Source: Streptomyces parvus (GTDB taxonomy: Bacteria; Actinomycetota; Actinomycetes; Streptomycetales; Streptomycetaceae). From it: DNA of 64,000 bases. This document shows positions 26,197 through 33,504 of the stretch, in pieces. Made by a program: the position numbers and the translations under genes. Numbering within the stretch: the first letter of the stretch is position 1; each line of letters begins with the position of its first letter. Location of the stretch: NCBI RefSeq assembly GCF_014648875.1, contig NZ_BMRY01000002.1, positions 186,001 through 250,000 of the forward strand, given 5' to 3'. Under the pieces are notes generated by a model. It saw nothing but the letters and a program-made list of their open reading frames with translations. It did no database searches and had not been told where the DNA came from.

Positions 26197-26937
26197 TCAG
26201 GCCGTGTACCCGCCGTCCACCGCCAGCGTGGTGCCGGTGATCCACTGGGCCTCCGGGCTCGCCAGGAAGGCCACCGCGTTCGCGATGTCCACGTCGGCCC
26301 CCATGACCTTCGCCGCCGTCCTCAGACGCTCCGCCTCGGCCACGTCCGTACCCGCCGGATTCATGTCGGTCACCGTGGGGCCGGGGTCCACGATGTTCGC
26401 GGTGATCCCCTTGGGCGCCACGTCGTGCGCCAGCCCCTTGGTGAAGCCGACCAGTGCCGACTTGCTCATCGCGTACAGCGCCACGTTCGGCACGGGCACG
26501 CGGGCGCCCCAGCAGCTTCCGATACTGATGACCCGTCCGCCGTGGCCCATGTGGGGGAGGGCGGCCTGGGTCGCGAGGTACACGGCCCGCACATTGACGG
26601 CGAGTGTGCGGTCGATCTCGGCCAGAGGCGCCTCTTCGACCGGGCCGAAGGGGAAGACCCCGGCGTTGTTCACCAGGATGTCGAGCCGGCCGAACGCGGC
26701 CGCCGTCTTCCCGACGGAGTCCGCGACGGCAGCCGGGTCCGCGCTGTCGGCCCGGACGGCCACCGCCCTGCGGCCCAGCGCCTCGATCGCCGCCACGACG
26801 TCCGCCGCCTTGTCGGCCGCGTTCACATAGGTCAGCGCCACGTCCGCGCCGCCCTCCGCCAGCCGGAGAGCGGTCGCGGCGCCTATGCCGCGGCTTCCCC
26901 CGGTCACCAACGCCGCTCTGCCTTCGAGCTGAGACAT
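26197..26937 (-). CDS. short-chain dehydrogenase/reductase
   Basis: 246 residues, classical SDR length. The cofactor motif TGGSRGIG is near residue 12, NNAG near 87, and the catalytic Ser plus YAMSK near 155. The C-terminus DVDIANAVAFLASPEAQWIT with TLAVDGGYTA is standard for FabG-like enzymes. NAD(P)H-dependent carbonyl reduction; the substrate is not shown. ATG 26937 has AAGGA six bases upstream. It is divergent from a TetR gene and shares an AT-rich operator with it, so it is probably that regulator's target. Confidence 0.92.
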   Translation of the reverse strand: MSQLEGRAALVTGGSRGIGAATALRLAEGGADVALTYVNAADKAADVVAAIEALGRRAVAVRADSADPAAVADSVGKTAAAFGRLDILVNNAGVFPFGPVEEAPLAEIDRTLAVNVRAVYLATQAALPHMGHGGRVISIGSCWGARVPVPNVALYAMSKSALVGFTKGLAHDVAPKGITANIVDPGPTVTDMNPAGTDVAEAERLRTAAKVMGADVDIANAVAFLASPEAQWITGTTLAVDGGYTA

Positions 26938-26964
26938 CTCGTTCCTTCCGTCGCCAGGGTGAGC

Positions 26965-26992
26965 TATTTTTAGGTTGAACGATCTAAAAATA
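26965..26992. promoter_or_regulatory. AT-rich operator between SDR and TetR genes
   Basis: TATTTTTAG (26965-26973) and CTAAAAATA (26984-26992) form a perfect 9-bp inverted repeat around a 10-bp centre. It stands out sharply in GC-rich DNA and is placed between divergent starts (26937 and 27042). It is the likely binding site of the TetR protein. Confidence 0.7.
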
Positions 26993-27041
26993 CACACCGG
27001 GCAGACTGGGTTGGCACGAACTCCCTTACGAGAAGGTGGAT

Positions 27042-27665
27042 ATGGCCGAAAGAGGACGACCGCGCGCGTTCGACCGCACGGTGGCGCTGCGGGGTGCGAT
27101 GGAGGTGTTCTGGGAGCTCGGCTACGAGGGCACGAAGCTCACCGACCTGACCGGTGCCATGAACATCAACTCCGCCAGCCTGTACAACGCCTTCGGTTCG
27201 AAGGAGCAGCTGTTCCGCGAGGCCGTGGAGCTCTACGGCAGCACCACGGGCTCGGCGACCGCCCGCGCCCTGCGCGAGGAGCCGACGGCCCGGGCCGCCG
27301 TCGAGGCCATGCTGCGCGGGAACATCGACATCTTCGCCGACACGGACACGCCCAGCGGCTGCATGATCGCCCTCGCCGCCGCCAACTGCGCCCACCAGAA
27401 CAGAAGCGTCGCCGAGCATCTGGCCGGCCACCGCCGGAGAACGGTTTCCGAGCTGGAGGAGAGGCTCGAACGAGCTGTCAGAGAGGGCGAGTTGGCTCCG
27501 GGGACCGATGTCCGATCCGTCGCCGACTTCTACGCGACCATCCTGTACGGACTCTCGATCGAGGCGCGCGACGGCGTACCCGTGGAGCGGCTCCGCTCCA
27601 CCGTGGACCGGGCCGTAGGTCTCTGGGACGCCCTGGTGCGCCCTGATCCGAACGAAAGGCCCTAA
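27042..27665 (+). CDS. TetR/AcrR-family regulator of the divergent SDR
   Basis: 207 residues. HTH about residues 10-55 (GRPRAFDRTVALRGAMEVFW, then YEGTKLTDLTGAMNINSASL, YNAFGSKEQLF). The C-terminal part has a conserved GCMIALAAANCAHQN segment typical of a group of TetR proteins next to dehydrogenases. ATG 27042 has AGAAGG five bases upstream. The stop overlaps the convergent carboxyltransferase gene by three bases. Probably represses the SDR gene and itself through the dyad at 26965-26992; the inducer is unknown. Confidence 0.88.
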   Translation: MAERGRPRAFDRTVALRGAMEVFWELGYEGTKLTDLTGAMNINSASLYNAFGSKEQLFREAVELYGSTTGSATARALREEPTARAAVEAMLRGNIDIFADTDTPSGCMIALAAANCAHQNRSVAEHLAGHRRRTVSELEERLERAVREGELAPGTDVRSVADFYATILYGLSIEARDGVPVERLRSTVDRAVGLWDALVRPDPNERP

Positions 27666-29173
27666 CCGACGATCGAGAGTGCGAAGCCCAGTTCCACGAG
27701 GTCCTGCGGGCGCAGCCGCAGTTGGTCGGCCGTCGCGCCCGTCTCCGACGGCGGTCGCTTGAGGATCGCCGCGGCCAGCTCCGGGGCGATGACGGAGAAG
27801 TAACTGTCCACCGTCACATGGGTGTTCTCCGGTGCCGCGAGCGCCAGTGCCCCGCCCGAACCGCCCTCTCCGATCACCAGCGTCGTCACCGGGACCCGGG
27901 CCGCGGCGATCGCCGCGAAGGTGTCCGCGATGGCCGCGCCCGCGCCCGCCCGTTCCGCCTCGGCGTCGTTGGCCGCGCCCGGGGTGTCGACCAGCGTCAG
28001 GACGGGAACGCCGAGCCGGTCCGCCAGCCGGATCGTCCGGGCCGCCGCGCGGTATCCGGCCGGGCGGGTCGGCGTACCGCACTGGGCGACGTACGCCACG
28101 GGCTGCCCGTCCGCGCGCAGCCCGAGGCCGCACAGCAGCCCGGGGTCCGTGGCGCCGGAGCGGTCCCCGTGGAGGGGGAGCCGTACGGCGAAGTAGTCCG
28201 CCAGATACGCCTCCGCGCGCGGCCGACGCGGATCGCGGGCCCGCGCCACCGCCTCCCGCCCGGTCCCGGGGAGCGGGGCCACCGCGCCTCCGCCGGCCGC
28301 CGATCCCGTACCGGCAGCCGATTCCGTACCGGCTCCCGCCGTCGTACCGACTCCGGCAGCCGATTCCGTACCGGCTCCCGCCGTCGTACCGACTCCGGCA
28401 GCCGATCCCGTACCGGCTCCCGCCGTCGGCTCGGCCCCCGCCGTCGGCAGCGCGCGCGGCACCGGAGCCGCGGGCAGATCCTCGTGCGGCCCGAGCGCGC
28501 GCAGCCACTGCGTCACCGTGGCGGCCAGCTCGTCGGCCGGGACGACCGCGTCCACCTGGCCCGCCGCGAACTGGCCCTCGGCGCTGTACGCGTACGGATC
28601 GGCGTCCGGCGGCCGTACCCGGGAACCGGCGAAGCCCACCTGCGCGCCCGGCAGCGCCAGCACCACGTCCGCGCCCGCCCCCACCGTGGCCCAGCCGCCG
28701 CCGGTCGTCGGATCCCGGACCACCGCGATCTGCGGGAGCCCGGCCGCGCGGAGCCGGGTGGAGGCGGCCGCCACCCGCTGGAGCTGGGTGAGCGCGACCA
28801 TGCCCTCCTGCATCCGGCTGCCGCCCGTGGCGACGAGCGCGAGGAGCGGGAGGCGGCGGGTCAGGGCCAGCTCGTACGCGGCCGCCAGCCGGTCTCCCGT
28901 GTTCCGGCCCAACGAGCCGCCCAGGAAGCCGAATTCGAAGGAGAGCAGGGCACATGGGCGGCCTCCGACGACCCCGGTGCCGTACACCACGGACTCTTCC
29001 TCGCCGGTCCGGGCCGAGGCACGTTCCCGTGCCGCGTCGTACCCGGCCCAGCCGAGCGGGCCGTCCGGCGGCAGGGGGCGCGGCGGCGGGCGGTGCTCGG
29101 TGAAGCCGGCCGCGCCGGTGAGCAGGGTGATCGCCTCACGAGCCGTCGCGCGGGGGGAGTCGGCGTCAGGCAC
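27662..29173 (-). CDS. carboxyltransferase with fused beta and alpha halves (acyl-CoA carboxylase type)
   Basis: 503 residues. The first half (about 1-235) matches AccD-type domains (FEFGFLGGSLGRNTGDRL, GGSRMQEGMVALTQLQRVAA, PTTGGGWATVGAGADVVLAL). The second half (about 310-503) matches the AccA-type half (TLVDTPGAANDAEAERAGAG, VIGEGGSGGALALAAPENTH). Carboxyltransferases move CO2 from carboxybiotin to acyl-CoA. A 14-residue-period Ala/Gly/Thr linker lies between the halves, encoded by the repeat at 28296. The zinc-finger of bacterial AccD is not seen. GTG 29173 overlaps the matB stop by eight bases, so translation is coupled. No biotin carboxylase gene is nearby, so partners must come from elsewhere. 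Confidence 0.85.
   Translation of the reverse strand: MPDADSPRATAREAITLLTGAAGFTEHRPPPRPLPPDGPLGWAGYDAARERASARTGEEESVVYGTGVVGGRPCALLSFEFGFLGGSLGRNTGDRLAAAYELALTRRLPLLALVATGGSRMQEGMVALTQLQRVAAASTRLRAAGLPQIAVVRDPTTGGGWATVGAGADVVLALPGAQVGFAGSRVRPPDADPYAYSAEGQFAAGQVDAVVPADELAATVTQWLRALGPHEDLPAAPVPRALPTAGAEPTAGAGTGSAAGVGTTAGAGTESAAGVGTTAGAGTESAAGTGSAAGGGAVAPLPGTGREAVARARDPRRPRAEAYLADYFAVRLPLHGDRSGATDPGLLCGLGLRADGQPVAYVAQCGTPTRPAGYRAAARTIRLADRLGVPVLTLVDTPGAANDAEAERAGAGAAIADTFAAIAAARVPVTTLVIGEGGSGGALALAAPENTHVTVDSYFSVIAPELAAAILKRPPSETGATADQLRLRPQDLVELGFALSIVG
28296..28434. repeat. 42-bp tandem repeat inside the carboxyltransferase gene
   Basis: Two full units start at 28317 and 28359, with partial copies before (28296) and after (28401). 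Each adds 14 residues (pattern GAGTESAAGVGTTA), so expansion keeps the frame. It sits exactly in the linker between the two catalytic halves. Confidence 0.85.
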
Positions 29174-30686
29174 GGAGCGACCTCTTCATGATCTTGCCCA
29201 GGTCGTTGCGGGGCAGCGCGTCCAGGTAGCGCACGGTGCGCGGGCGCTTGTGCGGGGCCAGTTGGGCCGCCACCCGGTCCGCCAGCTCCTCGGGGGAGGG
29301 TGGGGAGCCGGGGTCCGTCGCGACCACCCAGGCCACGACCCGCTCGCCGAGGTCCGGGTCCTCCTCGCCGGTCACGGCCACTTCCCGGACTCCGGGGTGC
29401 GCGAGGAGCACGTTCTCGATCTCGCCCGCGCCGATCTTGTAGCCGCCGCTCTTGATCAGGTCGGTGGCCTTGCGCCCGACGATGGTGACGTATCCGTCCG
29501 CGTCCACCGTGCCCACGTCTCCCGTACGGAACCAGCCGTCCGCCGTGTGGGCGGCGGCCGTGGCGTCGGGCCGGTTCAGATAGCCGGTGAACAGGTTGGG
29601 GCCCCGGACCTGGATCTCGCCGATGGCGCCGGGTTCGTCGAGCACCGTGCCGTCCTCCTCGGCCAGCCGCAGCTCCACGCCCGCGAGCGGCGGCCCCACC
29701 GTGCCCGGGCGCGGTGCGCCGTCCGCCCGGATCCCCGTGTTCATCAGGGTCTCCGTCATGCCGTACCGCTCGATCACCCGCCGCCCGGTCGCCGCCGCGA
29801 TGCGCTCGTGGTCGTGCACGGGCAGCGCCGCCGAGCCGGAGACCAGCAGCCGTGCCCCGCTCAACGCCCGGGTCAGGGACTCCCGTTCGGCTTTGCTCGC
29901 CGATCCGGCCAGCACCTCCGCCAGGCGGTGGTACATCGTCGGTACGCCGAACAGCATCGTTCCCCCGGACCCCAGCTCACGGGCCACGCCATCGGGTGAG
30001 AACTTCCCCAGGTGGCGCACGGAACCGCCGCGCCGCAACGGGCCGAGGACGCCCAGGATCAGCCCGTGGACGTGGAACAGCGGCAGCGCGTGGACCAGGA
30101 CGTCGTCGCCGGTCCACTCCCAGGCGTCCTCCAGCGCGTCCAGGGACGCGGCGACGGCCCGGCGGGGCAGGACGGCCCCCTTGGGCGGGCCGGTGGTGCC
30201 GGAGGTGTAGACGATCAGGGCGGGGTCCTCGGGGCCGGCCTCGCCGGTCTCGTACACGTCGGGGCCCGCCGCGCCCGCCTCATGCGCCGGAGAGCCCGCC
30301 GGGGCTCCCGAGGCCGCTGCCGCCCGCGCGTCCACCGTCACCCGCCGCAGCTTCTCCAGCGCCGGGGGCAGCTCGTCGTCCGGGCCCGCCAGCACGGCCG
30401 TGGGCTCACTGTCGCCCAGGATGTGCGCCAGCTCGCGTTCGCCCGTACGAGGGTTGAGCGGCACCGCCGGAACCCCGGCCCGCAGCGCCGCCACCACCGC
30501 GATCACCGTCTCCGGCGTCGGGGTGGCCCAGACGGCGACCCGGCCCGCGTCCGCGATCCGGGCGGCGAGGGAGTCGGAGGCCCCGGCGAGCAGGCCGTAG
30601 GTCAGGGAGAGGTCACCGAAGCGGACGGCCTCCCGGGAGGCTGCCGGGCCGGTGGGGGACTGGAGCGCGGGAAGAAGGAGGGTCAC
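29166..30686 (-). CDS. matB: malonyl-CoA synthetase (MatB type)
   Basis: 506 residues. The ATP-dependent AMP-binding motif IVYTSGTTGPPKGAVLPRRA lies near residue 165. PLFHVHGLILGVLGPLRRGG, SGSAALPVHDHERIAAATGR and VIERYGMTETLMNT closely follow the well-studied Streptomyces coelicolor MatB. The C-terminal lysine is in PRNDLGKIMKRSLRA. MatB joins malonate or methylmalonate to CoA with ATP, supplying extender units. GTG 30686 begins the conserved N-terminus (TLLLPALQSP). Its stop overlaps the carboxyltransferase start by eight bases. The pair probably channels malonyl-CoA or methylmalonyl-CoA, but how they cooperate is not known. Confidence 0.93.
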   Translation of the reverse strand: MTLLLPALQSPTGPAASREAVRFGDLSLTYGLLAGASDSLAARIADAGRVAVWATPTPETVIAVVAALRAGVPAVPLNPRTGERELAHILGDSEPTAVLAGPDDELPPALEKLRRVTVDARAAAASGAPAGSPAHEAGAAGPDVYETGEAGPEDPALIVYTSGTTGPPKGAVLPRRAVAASLDALEDAWEWTGDDVLVHALPLFHVHGLILGVLGPLRRGGSVRHLGKFSPDGVARELGSGGTMLFGVPTMYHRLAEVLAGSASKAERESLTRALSGARLLVSGSAALPVHDHERIAAATGRRVIERYGMTETLMNTGIRADGAPRPGTVGPPLAGVELRLAEEDGTVLDEPGAIGEIQVRGPNLFTGYLNRPDATAAAHTADGWFRTGDVGTVDADGYVTIVGRKATDLIKSGGYKIGAGEIENVLLAHPGVREVAVTGEEDPDLGERVVAWVVATDPGSPPSPEELADRVAAQLAPHKRPRTVRYLDALPRNDLGKIMKRSLRA

Positions 30687-30832
30687 GCCCGGCAGCCTAG
30701 AGCTTCGGGGCGTGCCTGCCCCGGACCCGGAGACCGATGAGGGCAGCGTCACCCCAGGTCGGCCCTTTCGGAGGGTCAGCCCCCTCCACCACATGGCTGC
30801 ACGGAGCATCGAACCGCAATTTCGACACAGCA

Positions 30833-30867
30833 TTGACAAATTAATTTTGCGTTGCCAGCATGCAAAA
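30833..30867 (+). promoter_or_regulatory. promoter -35 and dyad operator of the secreted sugar operon
   Basis: TTGACA at 30833-30838 is a consensus -35. TTTTGC (30845-30850) and GCAAAA (30862-30867) form an inverted repeat around an inner TGC-CA-GCA dyad, the shape of LacI-family operators. It lies 150-180 bp before ATG 31015 within the 328-bp gap after matB. The rest of the gap shows nothing else clear apart from AGGAAGGAA, the ribosome-binding site near 30996-31004. Confidence 0.5.
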
Positions 30868-31014
30868 AGCTTGCCCAGTAGGCGAGTTGGAGCGCTCTCT
30901 CCAGGGAAAAAACCACCCGCACCCGAGCGACCGAGCCTCCCCCTGCACGTCGCAAAGCGCGACCGCGCCTTGCCTGACAGACCCCACGTACCGTCAGGAA
31001 GGAACCGCCCGGCC

Positions 31015-33504
31015 ATGTCACCCGCACCCCCACGGTGGTCCAGATACGCCACCGCCCTCGCCGCACTCCTCGCGGCCACGCTCGCCGTCCCCACCGCAGG
31101 ACCGGCCCTCGCCGCCGACCCCGAGACGCGAGCCCCACGCGTCGCGGCCGACATCCCCGCCGCCGACTACCAGCAGGTCCAACTCGCCCTCGGTGCAGCC
31201 GAACTGGGTGAAGCCATGTCGCTCGCCGTGCTGCCCGACCGGTCCGTGCTCCACACCGCCCGCGACGGCACGGTCCGGCTCACCGACGCCGGAGGCTCCA
31301 CGAAGACGGCGGGCAAGCTCGACGTCTACACCCATGACGAGGAAGGCCTCCAGGGCATCGCCGTCGACCCGGGTTTCTCGACGAACCGCTACGTCTACCT
31401 CTACTACTCCCCGCTCCTGGACACCCCGCCCGGCGACGCCCCCACCACCGGCTCGGCCGCCGACTTCGAGCCGTGGAAGGGGCACCTCAACCTCTCCCGC
31501 TTCGTCCTCAAGGCCGACGGTACGCTCGATCTCGGCAGCGAGAAGGTCGTCCTGGAGGTCGAAAGCGACCGGGGCCAGTGCTGCCATGTCGGCGGAGACA
31601 TCGACTTCGACGCCGCCGGAAATCTGTATCTGACCACCGGCGACGACACCAACCCCTTCGAGTCGGCCGGCTACGCCCCGATCGACGAACGCACCGACCG
31701 CAACCCGCAGTTCGACGCCCAGCGCTCCTCCGGCAACACGAACGACCTGCGCGGCAAGCTCCTGCGCATCACGCCCACGGCGGACGGCGGCTACACCGTC
31801 CCGGCGGGCAACCTCTTCGCGCCCGGCACCGCGAACACCCGTCCCGAGATCTACGCGATGGGCTTCCGCAACCCGTTCCGGATGTCCGTCGACAAGAGGA
31901 CCGGAGCCGTCTACATCGGCGACTACGGCCCCGACGCCGGAACCACCGACCCGAACCGGGGCCCCAGCGGCCAGGTCGAGTTCAACCGCGTCACCGAGCC
32001 CGGCAACTTCGGCTGGCCGTACTGCACGGGCACCAACACGCCCACGGAGACGTACGGCGAGTACACCTTCCCCAGCGGTCCCGCAGGCGCGAAGTACGAC
32101 TGCGCCTCCGGCCCCGCCAACAACTCCTTCCGCAACACCGGTCTCGCCACCCTGCCGCCCGCCCAGCCCGCCTGGATCCGGTACGCCGGTGACGCCGGCT
32201 CCCCGCCGGAGTTCGGCGGCGGTTCCGAGTCCCCGATGGCCGGGCCCGTGTACAACTTCGACGCGGACCTCGACTCCGCCGTGAAGTTCCCCGCCTCCCT
32301 CGACGGCCGCTTCTTCGCCACCGAGTACGGCCGCAAGTGGATCAAGCCGGTCGAGGTCGAGGCCGACGGATCACCGGGGACCATCGACACCTTCCCGTGG
32401 ACCGGCACCCAGGTCATGGACTCCACGTTCGGACCCGACGGCGCGCTCTACGTCCTCGACTACGGCACCGGCGCCAACAACCAGGCCCTGTACCGCGTGG
32501 AGTACCTCGCGGGCAGCAACCGATCGCCGGTCGCCAAGGCCGCCGCCGACAGGACCTCCGGGCCCACCCCGCTCGCGGTCTCCTTCTCCTCGGCCGGCAG
32601 TGCCGACCCCGAGGGCGGAAACCTCACCTACGCCTGGGACTTCGGCGACGGGACCACCTCCACCGACCCGAACCCGAGCCACACCTACACCACCGCCGGG
32701 ACCTACAACCCGACCCTGACCGTCACCGACCCCGAAGGCCTGACCGGCACAGCGAGTCTGGTCGTGACGGCGGGCAACACCGCGCCCACGGTCACCCTCA
32801 CCACCCCGGCCGACGGCAGCCTCTTCTCCTTCGGTGACTCCGTCCCCTTCACCGTGACCGTCAGCGACCCCGAGGACGGCACGGTCGACTGCTCCAGGGT
32901 CAAGGTCACCTACCTCCTCGGCCACGACAGCCACCGTCACCAGATCACCTCGAAGAACGGCTGCTCCGGCACCATCGACGTCCCCGTCGACGGGGAGCAC
33001 GACAGCGCCGCCAACATCTACGGGGTCTTCGACGCCGAGTACACCGACGCGGGCGGCCTCACCACGCACAGCGACTCCATCCTCCAGCCCCGCCACCGCC
33101 AGGGCGAGCACTTCGCCGCCCGGAACGGCATCGAGATCGCCCCGCACGGATCCGCCGAGGGCGGCGCGGCGGTCGGCTACACGGACGACGGCGACTGGGT
33201 CTCCTTCGAGCCGTACGTCCTGTCCAACGCCACTTCCATCACCGCACGGGTCGCCTCGGGCGGCGCGGGCGGCACCCTGGAGGTACGGGCCGGGTCCGCG
33301 ACGGGCACCTTGCTCTCCTCGCTGCCCGTCGCCCCGACCGGCGGCTGGGAGAACTACGTGGACGTCACGGCCGACGTGGACAACGCCCCCGCCGGATCCA
33401 CCGAGTTGTTCTTCGTCTTCACGGGCCCGACAGGTCAGGGCAGCCTCTTCGACCTGGACGCCTTCACCTTCAGCACCCAGGGAGCGCAGGTGAACGACCG
33501 ATGA
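31015..33504 (+). CDS. secreted PQQ-type sugar dehydrogenase with PKD and carbohydrate-binding modules
   Basis: 829 residues. Signal peptide with core TALAALLAATLAVPTAGPALA and cleavage near ALA-AD. Residues about 50-500 are a beta-propeller of the glucose/sorbosone dehydrogenase family (YTHDEEGLQGIAVDPGF, GGDIDFDAAGNLYLTTGDD, EIYAMGFRNPFRMSVDK). A PKD domain follows near 505-590 (YAWDFGDGTTSTDPNPSHTY), then a second Ig-like part, and a C-terminal CBM6-like module (GYTDDGDWVSFEPY) at about 700-825. The family oxidises sugars with PQQ; whether this host makes PQQ is not visible. The stop overlaps the next start (ATGA). Expected outside the cell, acting on polysaccharide-derived sugars. Confidence 0.87.
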   Translation: MSPAPPRWSRYATALAALLAATLAVPTAGPALAADPETRAPRVAADIPAADYQQVQLALGAAELGEAMSLAVLPDRSVLHTARDGTVRLTDAGGSTKTAGKLDVYTHDEEGLQGIAVDPGFSTNRYVYLYYSPLLDTPPGDAPTTGSAADFEPWKGHLNLSRFVLKADGTLDLGSEKVVLEVESDRGQCCHVGGDIDFDAAGNLYLTTGDDTNPFESAGYAPIDERTDRNPQFDAQRSSGNTNDLRGKLLRITPTADGGYTVPAGNLFAPGTANTRPEIYAMGFRNPFRMSVDKRTGAVYIGDYGPDAGTTDPNRGPSGQVEFNRVTEPGNFGWPYCTGTNTPTETYGEYTFPSGPAGAKYDCASGPANNSFRNTGLATLPPAQPAWIRYAGDAGSPPEFGGGSESPMAGPVYNFDADLDSAVKFPASLDGRFFATEYGRKWIKPVEVEADGSPGTIDTFPWTGTQVMDSTFGPDGALYVLDYGTGANNQALYRVEYLAGSNRSPVAKAAADRTSGPTPLAVSFSSAGSADPEGGNLTYAWDFGDGTTSTDPNPSHTYTTAGTYNPTLTVTDPEGLTGTASLVVTAGNTAPTVTLTTPADGSLFSFGDSVPFTVTVSDPEDGTVDCSRVKVTYLLGHDSHRHQITSKNGCSGTIDVPVDGEHDSAANIYGVFDAEYTDAGGLTTHSDSILQPRHRQGEHFAARNGIEIAPHGSAEGGAAVGYTDDGDWVSFEPYVLSNATSITARVASGGAGGTLEVRAGSATGTLLSSLPVAPTGGWENYVDVTADVDNAPAGSTELFFVFTGPTGQGSLFDLDAFTFSTQGAQVNDR

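Noticed and set aside
24294..26240. 648-residue frame overlapping the MFS gene
   Set aside because: Out-of-frame, Arg/Pro-rich; the MFS frame has clear membrane segments.
28296..28434. CRISPR-like array
   Set aside because: Repeats are directly tandem without unique spacers and lie in frame inside a coding gene.
30687..31154. N-terminal extension of MatB to 662 residues
   Set aside because: The added 156 residues are Arg/Gly-rich with no homology and run into the next promoter; MatB begins at TLLLPALQSP.
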